Positions 16,075-24,216 of a stretch of 64,000 nucleotides of DNA are shown in pieces (the stretch's first letter is position 1; each line of letters begins with the position of its first letter). Made by a program: the position numbers and the translations under genes. The stretch is from positions 62,001 through 126,000 of the forward strand of contig NZ_FNJH01000010.1 in NCBI RefSeq assembly GCF_900103225.1, given 5' to 3'. The DNA comes from Pseudomonas congelans. Lineage in GTDB: Bacteria > Pseudomonadota > Gammaproteobacteria > Pseudomonadales > Pseudomonadaceae. Below the pieces are notes generated by a model, which saw nothing but the letters and a program-made list of their open reading frames with translations, ran no database searches and was not told the origin of the DNA.

Positions 16075-16797
16075 TTATTCGGTGCCGTTGCCGGCGTTTT
16101 CGGTGGCTTGTGCCTTGGCCAGTGCCTTGCGGCAGTCAGCCAGGCGCGTCCCTACGCCGATGCTTTCGTAAAGCTGTTCGGCCCGTTCGAAGTGGTGAAT
16201 TGCTACAGGCCAGTCCTTGCGGTGCAGCGCGATCATTCCCAGCAACTTGTGATAACGAGCAGGAATGCGCTCGAACAGCTGCCATTCGCCGTCGACACGG
16301 GGCAGTAGGTTGGAAACGTAGGGCTCAGGGCTGCGCCTGGCCTTGAATTCCGCCTCGGCCCAATCGATCACCTCATCTGCAACGAAGGTCGGAATGTCAC
16401 GGTTGAAGCGCTCAGGCAGTGCCTGCCCTTGAGACATGGCGAAATCGGCCAGCTCCAGGCCCTGGGTAAACTGCTCGGTGTCGAACAGCCAGATCAGGAC
16501 GTACACCAACACCGAGTTCTGGAAATTCAATTCCGAATCGCGATACCGCTGTACGTACTCCAGGTATTTGGGCAGCAACTCGTCACGCTTGAGCAACTGG
16601 CGCAGCGAGTGGCTGTTGATCGCGCTGATGCGCTCCAGATCGCCCGCCAGCGCGTCTTCCATCAACTTCAAGTGCTTGCGTGCATTGGCAGGGCTGGACA
16701 TCGCGGTGTCCGCCGAATAAGCCATTGGGGCACCGGCGATCGCAGCCGCTGGGCCTTCTGCGATCAAGCGGCGTTTGTGCGCCAGTGCCAGGCTCAT
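16075..16797 (-). CDS. Terminase small subunit M
   Basis: 240-residue gpM-type terminase subunit, which recognises and cuts cos DNA with gpP. The N-terminus MSLALAHKRRLIAE and the central LLPKYLEYVQRYRDS segment are typical of the family, as is the C-terminal tetratricopeptide-like half (WPVAIHHFERAEQLYESIGV). The start at 16797 forms ATGA with the capsid gene stop. Confidence 0.87.
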   Translation of the reverse strand: MSLALAHKRRLIAEGPAAAIAGAPMAYSADTAMSSPANARKHLKLMEDALAGDLERISAINSHSLRQLLKRDELLPKYLEYVQRYRDSELNFQNSVLVYVLIWLFDTEQFTQGLELADFAMSQGQALPERFNRDIPTFVADEVIDWAEAEFKARRSPEPYVSNLLPRVDGEWQLFERIPARYHKLLGMIALHRKDWPVAIHHFERAEQLYESIGVGTRLADCRKALAKAQATENAGNGTE

Positions 16798-17816
16798 GCT
16801 TTCACCAATTCGACGTTTTCGGTCATGGCGAACTTTTCCAACTGCTCGATCACATAGCCTTCGTTACGGCTGTTGTAATCCTCGACGCGGGAGCGCTTCG
16901 GGTTATCAACGGTCTGCTTGCGCCAGCTGGAGTCCTGGAAGTAGATCGACAGGTTGTCGAAGCTGGTGACCACAACGGCGTTGACCGGGAAGAACGGCAC
17001 GCTGAAGCTTGGCAGACCGCCATAGGTCGCGATGACCTGAGCGTCTTCGATGCGTTCTTTTTCGGTCGGCACGTCGCCTTGCTTGGCGTAAAGCTTGGCC
17101 TTGTCGGCTGCCAGCAGATCACTGCCAATGATTGCGATCAGGTCGCCGCCATCGCGAACGCGCTCGTCGACCATCTGCTTGGTGTCATGCACCAGGGCGT
17201 CGAGGTTGGCGTAGTCGCCACCTTCGCCCAGCCTGACCTTGCCCGCTTCCAGGCCTTGGCTCAGAACCTGTTCAGGGATCTGCTCGCGAGCGATCTGCAG
17301 CCAGCCCTTGTTCACGTCCTGCAGCATCGGAAATTCGGTGATGCTGGTCTGCGGTGCGGCTTTGAGGCCATGGAAGCCGATCATCAGACGGTCGAGTGCG
17401 ATCTGCTTTTGCACAGCAGCGGAGTAGCGCTGCTGGAAGTCCGGAAACTTGGCCCAGGCGTCGATCTTGGCGTAAGGCAGGCTGACGTCAGATTCAGTCG
17501 AGAACAGCTCGTAGGTGCTGTCATCAAGCGCCGAAGCATCCTTGGCTTCGCGATCGGTGGTCTTGGTGTTGGTGCGACCGGTCACAGGACCCGACACGCC
17601 CAGGAAAACCTTTTGACCCTTGATCTCGGTCACGCCGATGACGTTGATGCGCTGCAGGAAATCGGACTTGTGGGTGATCGCCTCGTTGAGTTCCTGGGCA
17701 ATCGATGGCTCGACGCTGAACGTCTTGCTGGCCAACTCGACACCGTAAGACTCAGCCAGGGAAACCTGCAGGGCCGCGAACATTTTCGCGCCGAATGCGC
17801 TCAGTGACTGGGCCAT
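16794..17816 (-). CDS. Major capsid protein N
   Basis: 340-residue gpN-type major capsid protein. Start MAQSLSAFGAKMFAAL at 17816 is chosen over a longer frame that would overlap the scaffold gene. Family landmarks include FLQRINVIGVTEIKGQKVFLG at residues about 55-75 and DLIAIIGSDLLAADKAKL further on. The N-terminus is probably trimmed during maturation by the protease encoded upstream. Confidence 0.92.
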   Translation of the reverse strand: MAQSLSAFGAKMFAALQVSLAESYGVELASKTFSVEPSIAQELNEAITHKSDFLQRINVIGVTEIKGQKVFLGVSGPVTGRTNTKTTDREAKDASALDDSTYELFSTESDVSLPYAKIDAWAKFPDFQQRYSAAVQKQIALDRLMIGFHGLKAAPQTSITEFPMLQDVNKGWLQIAREQIPEQVLSQGLEAGKVRLGEGGDYANLDALVHDTKQMVDERVRDGGDLIAIIGSDLLAADKAKLYAKQGDVPTEKERIEDAQVIATYGGLPSFSVPFFPVNAVVVTSFDNLSIYFQDSSWRKQTVDNPKRSRVEDYNSRNEGYVIEQLEKFAMTENVELVKA

Positions 17817-17817
17817 G

Positions 17818-18768
17818 TCAGAGTACCCGCTTCGGTTTAGGGTCAGCGGCACCAGTGGTGCGTGACAGGTGGCGGCCTTCCGGCTTGTCCAGCAACGCGC
17901 TGAATTGCGCCTGCAGCTTGTTCATGCCGGCCAGCACTGCGGCGTTGGACGAGCCCTTGCGGCTCAACTGCTTTTCGTCTTCGGCGGTGGCCACGATGTC
18001 ATCGACCGCCGTCTGTACGTCGTCGATCGGGGCCTGGTCGGGTGCCGGCGGTGCCTCTGCGAAACTGTCAATCAGCGCCTGAATGCCGGCAGTGACGATC
18101 AGTTGCTGTTCGATCAAGGCCTGCAGCGCTTTGGCTGTAGCTTCATCCATTGGGGGTTTGCTCTCTATAGGGGTTTGCGGGGTGGTTTCGGCTGGCACCT
18201 CTTCAATGCCAAAGCGCTTGAACAGGCCGGTGAACAGGCTGAACAGCTTGGCCACCTCGCCCTGCGGTTCGTCTTCACCAATCGAACCCAGCGGGACGGC
18301 CGCCGCGTAATGCACGCGCTTACCGGGGTTGCCGGGGTTGCGGGAGAAGTAGAGTTCTTGAGTGCCCAGGCTCGCAGGCTCGTCAGTGACGGCCAGGCCG
18401 GTCAGGTACGCCCTGCCGGTGCCAGCGAAGTCGGGCATGATCTCGATGCTGGTGAAGAGCTTTTCGCCTTGGTCGTTGAGCCACAGCAGCTTTTGATTGG
18501 GCTTCAACTGCGCTTCCAGCGCGACTTGGCCGGGGGCCAGACCCTCGACGTCCTCGATCAGGCGCACGGCAAACACGGTGCCGTAGGAGCCTGGCCAGCG
18601 GTCATGTTCGGACCAGATGGTGGCCGTGTAAGTAGTAGTGCTGTACGTCTCGGCGATGTCGCGCAGTTCCTGGGGCGTGATGACGCGACCATCGACGGTA
18701 GGACCGCTGGTGGCGACGCGTTTCCAAAAGCTGACAAGGGAACGGGGCATGGGAAGAACTGCGCTCAT
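17818..18768 (-). CDS. Capsid scaffolding protein and maturation protease O
   Basis: 316-residue gpO-type protein: an N-terminal serine protease joined to a C-terminal scaffold. The likely catalytic residues are Asp26 (VDGRVI), His55 (SEHDR) and Ser107 (FTSIEI), the arrangement known for P2 gpO. The C-terminal 120 residues are helical and charged, as a scaffold should be. It is the first leftward late gene, divergent from the terminase ATPase gene. Confidence 0.9.
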   Translation of the reverse strand: MSAVLPMPRSLVSFWKRVATSGPTVDGRVITPQELRDIAETYSTTTYTATIWSEHDRWPGSYGTVFAVRLIEDVEGLAPGQVALEAQLKPNQKLLWLNDQGEKLFTSIEIMPDFAGTGRAYLTGLAVTDEPASLGTQELYFSRNPGNPGKRVHYAAAVPLGSIGEDEPQGEVAKLFSLFTGLFKRFGIEEVPAETTPQTPIESKPPMDEATAKALQALIEQQLIVTAGIQALIDSFAEAPPAPDQAPIDDVQTAVDDIVATAEDEKQLSRKGSSNAAVLAGMNKLQAQFSALLDKPEGRHLSRTTGAADPKPKRVL

Positions 18769-18831
18769 CGGTAAGTTGAGGCCCCAAGATAGGGAGCCGC
18801 AACGCCTCCAACAAACGGTTTACTTTCGCGC

Positions 18832-18858
18832 TTCTCCTATATTTGATTTATAGGAGAA
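18832..18858. promoter_or_regulatory. Perfect 10-bp inverted repeat in the divergent O/P promoter region
   Basis: TTCTCCTATA and TATAGGAGAA flank a 7-bp centre, in the 143-bp gap between the divergent scaffold and terminase genes. It is AT-rich at its centre and is not followed by a T-run on either strand, so a regulatory or activator site is more likely than a terminator. A role in Ogr-dependent late transcription is inference. Confidence 0.45.
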
Positions 18859-18911
18859 ACACGGATTTTAACTGCACGTTTTCCGCGTTTTCGCCGCATA
18901 GACTGCGGCCC

Positions 18912-20966
18912 ATGTACTACTCAACCGAAGTCAAAGAAGCCGCCAAACGCCTGTTTCTACGCCGTCACAAGGCCAAGGAAATTCAGGCGCAGTTAAACCT
19001 GCCCAACATCCGGATCGTGTACCACTGGATCCGCGTTGGTGGCTGGGAAGACATGCTGACGGATGAAGAACCGCTGACTGCCGTCAGCCGGCGTATCACC
19101 TTGCTTCTGGAGAAAGCCGACTCGCTGACCAAGGGCGAATTGGACGAATTGGACCGGTTGACGACTGTTCGCGAAAGACTGGTTAAGCAGTGTGTAAAGC
19201 CGGTGGCTGCGCCGATCCGTGATGACCAGGACAACGATGGCCATCGCCGCGATGATCAACGCGGTGAGCGTCGGGAGCGTGGCAAGCGCGACGGCAAGAA
19301 GCGGGAAAAGAAGGTTAAGAACGACGTCAGCGAGCTGCGCGAAGTGGACTTTCTCGACAAGTTCATCAGCAAAATGTACGGCTACCAGAAAGAGCTGTTC
19401 GCCGCGAAACAGAACCCGCTGACCGCCAGGATCCGGAACATCCTCAAAAGCCGCCAGGTGGGCCTGACCTACTACTTCGCCGGCGAAGCTTTCATGGACG
19501 CGGTGCTGACCGGCGATAACCAGGTGTTCCTGTCGGCCAGCCGCGCCCAGTCCGAGATTTTCCGCAGCTACATCATCGCCTTTGCCCAGGCGTGGTTTGG
19601 CCTGGAGCTGACCGGCAACCCGATCGTACTCAGCAAGGACGGCAAGCCCTGGGCCGAGCTGCGCTTTCTCAGTACCAACAGCAGCACTGCGCAGGGTCAC
19701 CATGGCCATGTGTACGTTGACGAATATTTCTGGATCCGCGACTTCGAGAAACTGAACACCGTGGCAAGCGCCATGGCGACCCATAAGAAGTGGCGCAAAA
19801 CCTATTTCTCCACGCCCAGCGCCGTGTCGCACCAGGCCTATCCGTTTTGGCAAGGCGAGAAGTTCCGCAACAGCAAGCGCAAGAACGCCAAGGAGCCATG
19901 GCCGAGCGATAAGCAGATCTCTGCCGGCGCGCTGTGTCCGGACGGTCAGTGGCGCAAGGTCATCACCATCCTGGACGCGATCGCCGGTGGCTGCGATCTG
20001 TTCGACCTCGAGCAGCTGCAACTGGAGTACGACGAGGACAAGTTCCAGCAGTTGTTCATGTGCAAGTTCATCGACAGCAGCCAGAGCGCGTTTTCCTTGG
20101 CAGATCTGGAGCGCTGCTATTCGGACCTGTCTTTGTGGGCCGACTTCGACCCGGACGACCCTCGCCCGTATGGCAACAGCCCGGTCTGGATCGGTTACGA
20201 CCCGAGCCGGACACGCGACGATGCGACGTGCGTGGTCATCGCACCGCCGCTGGAGAACGGCGGCAAGTTCCGCATTCTTGAGAAGCACAGCTGGCGTGGT
20301 CAGTCGTTCAAGTACCAGGCCGAGCAGGTCAAGAAGCTGACCGAGCGCTTCAACGTACAGCACATCGGGATCGACACGACCGGCATCGGCTACGGCGTCT
20401 TCGACCTGGTGCGCGACTTCTACCCGCGTGCGACCTCGATCCACTACAGCCTGGAAACCAAGAACCTATTGGTGCTCAAGGCGCAGGACACCATCCAGGG
20501 CAGCCGCATCGAGTGGGACGCCGGCTGGAACGATATCGCCCAGGCCTTCCTGACAATCAAGCGCGGCACAACCGCCAGCGGCCAGGTGACCTATAGCGCG
20601 TCGCGAACAGACGCGACAGGTCACGCGGACGTGGCCTGGGCGGTCATGCACGCCCTGCAGTACGAACCCCTCAACACGGACAAAAAGCGGCGCAGTCGCT
20701 ACGCACTCACTGGATCAACTTCCCATGGCAAAACCCAAAACCCTGCAGCAGGAAAAACCGGCGCAACGGCCCATGCGTGCATTCACGTTCGGTGCTCCGG
20801 AATCAGTGCTGACCGACAACATCGCGCAGTACCTGGGCGTGTTCGCCAGCGACGACGGTCGCATCTTCACGCCGCCAGTCTCACGCAGGGGGCTGGCCAA
20901 GCTGCTCAAAGCCAACGCACACCACGGCGCGATACCAGGGTTCAAACGCAATCTGCTGCTGCGTGA
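18912..20966 (+). CDS. Terminase ATPase subunit P, with an unusual C-terminal overlap
   Basis: Large terminase subunit of the gpP family, which drives DNA packaging. Start MYYSTEVKEAAKRLF at 18912 begins the N-terminal helix-turn-helix. The ATPase core follows (LKSRQVGLTYYFAGEAF, then HVYVDEYFW as a Walker B-like strand), and then the nuclease domain (IGYDPSRTRDDA). Homologues are about 590-600 residues. Here the frame stays open for some 80 codons past the expected end near KKRRSRYAL, running 242 bp into the portal gene and giving 684 residues. The extra tail reads like out-of-frame portal sequence, so a lost stop codon or small indel is likely. Confidence 0.87.
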   Translation: MYYSTEVKEAAKRLFLRRHKAKEIQAQLNLPNIRIVYHWIRVGGWEDMLTDEEPLTAVSRRITLLLEKADSLTKGELDELDRLTTVRERLVKQCVKPVAAPIRDDQDNDGHRRDDQRGERRERGKRDGKKREKKVKNDVSELREVDFLDKFISKMYGYQKELFAAKQNPLTARIRNILKSRQVGLTYYFAGEAFMDAVLTGDNQVFLSASRAQSEIFRSYIIAFAQAWFGLELTGNPIVLSKDGKPWAELRFLSTNSSTAQGHHGHVYVDEYFWIRDFEKLNTVASAMATHKKWRKTYFSTPSAVSHQAYPFWQGEKFRNSKRKNAKEPWPSDKQISAGALCPDGQWRKVITILDAIAGGCDLFDLEQLQLEYDEDKFQQLFMCKFIDSSQSAFSLADLERCYSDLSLWADFDPDDPRPYGNSPVWIGYDPSRTRDDATCVVIAPPLENGGKFRILEKHSWRGQSFKYQAEQVKKLTERFNVQHIGIDTTGIGYGVFDLVRDFYPRATSIHYSLETKNLLVLKAQDTIQGSRIEWDAGWNDIAQAFLTIKRGTTASGQVTYSASRTDATGHADVAWAVMHALQYEPLNTDKKRRSRYALTGSTSHGKTQNPAAGKTGATAHACIHVRCSGISADRQHRAVPGRVRQRRRSHLHAASLTQGAGQAAQSQRTPRRDTRVQTQSAAA

Positions 20967-21744
20967 GTTCATCCCTTCAGCCGGCCTGTCAGTGGCCGAT
21001 ATGAGTCGGGCTGCGCTGGACTTCATGGTGTTTGGCGAAGCGTACTTCTATCGGGTGCCCAACCTGCTGGGCCAGATTCTGGAGCTGCGACACCTGCCGG
21101 CCATCAACATGCGGGTCAAGGTCGACGGTGGGTTCGTCCAGTTGGAACAGAACGGTAAGGAAACCGAGTTTGACGCCGACGAGATCGAGCACGTCCTCAA
21201 CTACGACGTAGAGCAGAACATTTATGGCGTGCCTGAGTACCTGGGCGGTCTGCAGGCGCTGCTGCTCAACGAAGCCGCAACGCTGTTTCGCCGGCGCTAC
21301 TACAGCAACGGCGCTCACGCGGGATACATCTTCTACACCAACGACCCGAACCTGACCGAGGAGGACGAAGAGGAGTTGCGTGCCCAGATCACGGCCAGCA
21401 AAGGCGTGGGCAACTTCCGATCGATGTTCGTCAACATTCCAGGCGGTTCCGAGAAGGCCATTCAGATCATCCCGGTGGGCGACTTCCAGGCCAAGGACGA
21501 ACTGGAAAAGGTGAAGAACATCACGCGCAATGACGTGATCGCGGCCTGGCGCATGAACCCGGCCCTGGCCGGAATCATCCCGGAGAACAGTGGCGGATTC
21601 GGTGACATCGAGAAGATCGATCGCGTTTACACCAGCAACGAGATCAGGCCGATCTGTCAGCTGTTTGACCAGGCCAATGCGACTTTGCGAGAGGACAGGC
21701 GGTTCGCCTGGAAACCGCTGCCGGACACATCTGTAACGGCTTGA
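20725..21744 (+). CDS. Phage portal protein Q
   Basis: 339-residue gpQ-type portal, the ring through which DNA is packaged. Family landmarks are RAFTFGAPESVL, a KANAHHGAIPGFKRNLL segment, FMVFGEAYF, and the C-terminal FGDIEKIDRVY. It starts with ATG at 20725 inside the 3' extension of the terminase frame, so the two are probably on one transcript. Length agrees with the family (about 340). Confidence 0.92.
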   Translation: MAKPKTLQQEKPAQRPMRAFTFGAPESVLTDNIAQYLGVFASDDGRIFTPPVSRRGLAKLLKANAHHGAIPGFKRNLLLREFIPSAGLSVADMSRAALDFMVFGEAYFYRVPNLLGQILELRHLPAINMRVKVDGGFVQLEQNGKETEFDADEIEHVLNYDVEQNIYGVPEYLGGLQALLLNEAATLFRRRYYSNGAHAGYIFYTNDPNLTEEDEEELRAQITASKGVGNFRSMFVNIPGGSEKAIQIIPVGDFQAKDELEKVKNITRNDVIAAWRMNPALAGIIPENSGGFGDIEKIDRVYTSNEIRPICQLFDQANATLREDRRFAWKPLPDTSVTA

Positions 21745-21819
21745 TATGACCGAAAGCACAGATAATGCCATTACAGATATGGCAAAATAGTAGCCATAGG
21801 ATGGCCCTGGGGAGGGAAC

Positions 21820-22080
21820 ATGCGGATTTATTGCACAACATGCGGGCACAAGGGACGGATCAGCTCACGGGAGGAAGTGACGAGGGCGTATGTGAAGTTG
21901 TACTGCCAATGCTTGGACGCCAGTTGCGGCCATACATGGGTGGCCAACCTGACGTTTTCGCACACGCTCAGGCCGTCCGGGCAGCAGCTGGACGTGATGC
22001 TTTTTGATCGGTTACGGGATCTGACACCTGACAAACAGAAAGAACTGTTTGAGCAGCTGGGACGGAAAGCCGTCGCTTGA
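21820..22080 (+). CDS. ogr: Ogr/Delta-type late transcription activator
   Basis: 86-residue zinc-finger activator of the Ogr/Delta family, which recruits RNA polymerase to late promoters. The zinc ligands are Cys5-x2-Cys8 and Cys31-x4-Cys36. The following SHTLRPSG segment is also typical. ATG at 21820 has a strong GGGGAGGGA ribosome site. Lying downstream of the portal gene and near the immunity region, it would turn on the divergent late operons. Confidence 0.88.
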   Translation: MRIYCTTCGHKGRISSREEVTRAYVKLYCQCLDASCGHTWVANLTFSHTLRPSGQQLDVMLFDRLRDLTPDKQKELFEQLGRKAVA

Positions 22081-22119
22081 AGTGAGAACCGCCGACCGAC
22101 TAGGCCGGCGATCAGCGGA

Positions 22120-22302
22120 TTAATCCTCTTCACATTCAGGGTGACAAACCAACAGATCTACGAGGCGCAGCACTCTGCGCTTTTCATCATCAGTCAAGCG
22201 GCGAAAACCTTGAATAATCTGTTGCTCCTCAAGGCCGTGCATGTACTCCCGGGTATAGCTCAGGTTACGAGAATCACACGCTACGTCTGTCATATCTGAC
22301 AT
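22120..22302 (-). CDS. Small unrecognised phage protein downstream of the repressor
   Basis: 60-residue acidic protein with a clear AAGGAG ribosome site 7 bp before ATG 22302. The central helix (LEEQQIIQGFRRLTDDEKRRVLRLVDLL) resembles the C-terminal dimerisation helix of repressor-like proteins, but no family is recognised. It lies downstream of the repressor on the same strand, so it is probably expressed in the lysogen. Confidence 0.6.
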   Translation of the reverse strand: MSDMTDVACDSRNLSYTREYMHGLEEQQIIQGFRRLTDDEKRRVLRLVDLLVCHPECEED

Positions 22303-22390
22303 GCCTTAACTCCTTGAAATACATAGGGGAGGAGGCTTTATCGGCTATGGCATTACTGTTTTGTGGGGGCCGGGAGAAATCATTCACGCA

Positions 22391-22741
22391 TTATCGTATA
22401 TGCGTTTTCGCGTCATCAGCCATGGCCTTCAGAAAACGTCGAATCGCATGCTGGTCGTGCTCAGGTATTGCTCGATACTGTTGAATCATCTGGTCCTCAA
22501 CTTCGCTGAGTTCACCAGAACTGAGCGTAGTTCGGACGCCGTTGAGTATGTACATGACGTCGAAGCTCAGCTCACGTGCAACGATGCTCAGATACATTGC
22601 CGGCGCGTCGCTCGACCCGGCTTCGTAGTTCGCTTGAGTACGCTTCACAACGCCAGCCGCTTTGGCGGCCTGCTCTTGAGTAAGTCCGCACCGCATTCTC
22701 TCTTCGCGCAGTCGCGAGCCGATCTCTTCAGAAGAGTGCAA
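22391..22741 (-). CDS. Phage repressor, XRE-family helix-turn-helix
   Basis: 116-residue protein with an N-terminal XRE helix-turn-helix (GSRLREERMRCGLTQEQ, then AAKAAGVVKRTQANYEAG) and a short helical C-terminus. It is the likely CI-type repressor that maintains lysogeny. The best start is TTG at 22741, since no ATG or GTG fits the domain. It is divergent from the Cro/Cox-like gene, with palindromic sequence between them. There is no Ser/Lys self-cleavage domain, so induction would not depend on LexA-like autoproteolysis. Confidence 0.82.
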   Translation of the reverse strand: MHSSEEIGSRLREERMRCGLTQEQAAKAAGVVKRTQANYEAGSSDAPAMYLSIVARELSFDVMYILNGVRTTLSSGELSEVEDQMIQQYRAIPEHDQHAIRRFLKAMADDAKTHIR

Positions 22742-22766
22742 AATTATTCATCCAATGGCTTTACAA

Positions 22767-22782
22767 ATGCACGTATGTGCAT
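22767..22782. promoter_or_regulatory. Candidate operator between the repressor and early genes
   Basis: ATGCACGTATGTGCAT is a 6-bp inverted repeat around 4 bp, in the 84-bp divergent gap. Nearby ATTCCA and TGGAAT arms (about 22790-22820) form a second, wider repeat. Such pairs are typical of repressor and Cox operators. Confidence 0.5.
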
Positions 22783-22825
22783 CATTCTGCATTCCACACC
22801 ACATGAAAATGCATGGAATTGCACT

Positions 22826-23038
22826 ATGCCGAACAGCACCATCACCGAGCAAGCCCGTATAGCTGCACGTGAAGCTCTTGAGCGTCGTGGCCAGACGGCC
22901 AGAGGATTTGCGCTGCAGCACAATTTGAATCCCAGCACAGTGTACGCAGTGCTGAGTGGCCAGAGCCGATGTAGATGTGGGGAGGCACATCGAGCTGCCG
23001 TCCTCCTCGGGATCAAAGACGGCGTGATTACAAGGTAA
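22826..23038 (+). CDS. Small DNA-binding regulator (Cro/Cox position)
   Basis: 70-residue protein with a helix-turn-helix-like segment (ARGFALQHNLNPSTVYAVLSG), resembling the BcepMu gp16-type phage-associated DNA-binding proteins. Start MPNSTITEQ at 22826 is chosen; the frame upstream lies in the divergent promoter region. It is the first early gene opposite the repressor, the position of Cro or Cox, which commits to lytic growth. Its TAA overlaps the next ATG. Confidence 0.72.
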   Translation: MPNSTITEQARIAAREALERRGQTARGFALQHNLNPSTVYAVLSGQSRCRCGEAHRAAVLLGIKDGVITR

Positions 23039-23547
23039 TGGCACACATCAGCAGGGAAAAGCAGAACATGAAAAGCCCAGTTCTAAAGACACGCCGTGAA
23101 GTAGTCAGCGCGATCATCTGCAGTTATCCAGGCGGACGTGAGTGCGCAGCTGCTCGTATCGGCTTGGCATTGAAGAAGTTTGATAACCACGCTTACGAGA
23201 ACAACAACAGTAGGCCACTGAATGACGCGCAGCTGTTCCAACTGGAGCAAGAAGCCGGTACCCAGCATTTGGCTAACTACGTGGCGTCCATGTATGGCGG
23301 TCTGTTCGTTCCGGTGGCTGATCCCGATTCGCTGGACAACGTCGAGATGTACGCCCTTTCCATTCAAGCGGCGGCAAAGCGTGGATGCGTCGACCTGGAG
23401 ATCTCCAAGGCTCTTGCCGACGGCTACATAAGTGCAGCAGAGGCCGAGCACATTCTCAATGCACACAACCTGCACATGGCTGCACGTCATGCGGAAGTGT
23501 TGGCAGCTATCGACCTGTACCGCGCTAAATCAGGGACTGAAAAATGA
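23038..23547 (+). CDS. Phage regulatory protein CII-like (YmfL/CP76 family)
   Basis: 169-residue protein resembling the phage CII (CP76) / YmfL regulators. Its typical core is SYPGGRECAAARIGL followed by LNDAQLFQLEQEAGTQHLANYVASMYGG. Such proteins help establish lysogeny in P2/186-type phages. ATG 23038 overlaps the preceding stop (TAATG); an internal ATG at 23068 with an AGGGA site is the alternative. It overlaps the next gene by 4 bp. Confidence 0.75.
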   Translation: MAHISREKQNMKSPVLKTRREVVSAIICSYPGGRECAAARIGLALKKFDNHAYENNNSRPLNDAQLFQLEQEAGTQHLANYVASMYGGLFVPVADPDSLDNVEMYALSIQAAAKRGCVDLEISKALADGYISAAEAEHILNAHNLHMAARHAEVLAAIDLYRAKSGTEK

Positions 23548-23906
23548 ACAACGTACCAGCTGATATGGATTATCAAGAGACCATCCGCGCTGCAGCTCAG
23601 GCATTTATCGAGCGCCATCAGGGCGAGCATTTGGGCGATCTGGGCCAACTGCTCAGTCGAACGACCGATCACCTGGTCGAAAGCTTTGAGGTCAAAGAGT
23701 CTTTTGCAAACCATCTGGTGCACCAGGCCTACAGCAACGTTCTGGCAGTCATCGGTCGCCAGCGTATAGACCTTCAGGCAAGCGCAGAAATGACAGTAGT
23801 GATCAGTGATCCCATTCGTGGGCTCGCTTGGTCTGTACCTGTTCATCTGATCTACGAACACCTGATCGCTGCCGGCCACGGCAAACCCGTCCCCCCCGCC
23901 ACTTAA
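23544..23906 (+). CDS. Unrecognised phage early protein
   Basis: 120-residue soluble protein, helical in its first half (YQETIRAAAQAFIERHQGEHLGD). Its start overlaps the CII-like stop as ATGA. No family is recognised. Its position between the CII-like gene and the replication gene, in a gene-dense early operon, indicates an accessory replication or regulatory role, which cannot be specified. Confidence 0.6.
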   Translation: MNNVPADMDYQETIRAAAQAFIERHQGEHLGDLGQLLSRTTDHLVESFEVKESFANHLVHQAYSNVLAVIGRQRIDLQASAEMTVVISDPIRGLAWSVPVHLIYEHLIAAGHGKPVPPAT

Positions 23907-23976
23907 ACACCCCCAAACATTGCCTGCCCCACTCCAGTGGGTATGGGTGAGCTGCGCCCAAATTCGAGGTTTAACG

Positions 23977-24216
23977 ATGGCCAACGCCGTGATCGTCACC
24001 GCTCAACTGCCCCAGGCAGAGGCTCAAGCACTGCTTGAAGCACTGCGTGAACAGTACCGCCTGAGGCTCAATGAATACTGGTACGACGACCAATACCGCT
24101 TTGTAGCGGACGGCCAACGCCATGGCGCAATTCTCGCCCACGTCCCTGTTATGGCAGCGCAAAAACGCCTTATGGCAGCCCTGAGCCAAAGCCTCAAAGC
24201 AGTGAAGCATTCATGA
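23977..24216 (+). CDS. Unrecognised small phage early protein
   Basis: 79-residue protein starting MANAVIVTAQLPQ at 23977 behind a GAGG ribosome site. It has an alpha/beta pattern, and its C-terminal half contains a tyrosine-rich segment (LNEYWYDDQYRFVADG). The stop overlaps the primase-helicase start as ATGA, so the two are translationally coupled. Family unknown. Confidence 0.6.
   Translation: MANAVIVTAQLPQAEAQALLEALREQYRLRLNEYWYDDQYRFVADGQRHGAILAHVPVMAAQKRLMAALSQSLKAVKHS

Noticed and set aside
18993..20444. 483-codon leftward frame
   Set aside because: Antisense to the terminase ATPase.
22744..23046. Leftward frames opposite the Cro/Cox-like gene
   Set aside because: They overlap the operator region and the rightward DNA-binding gene, and have no motif or ribosome site.
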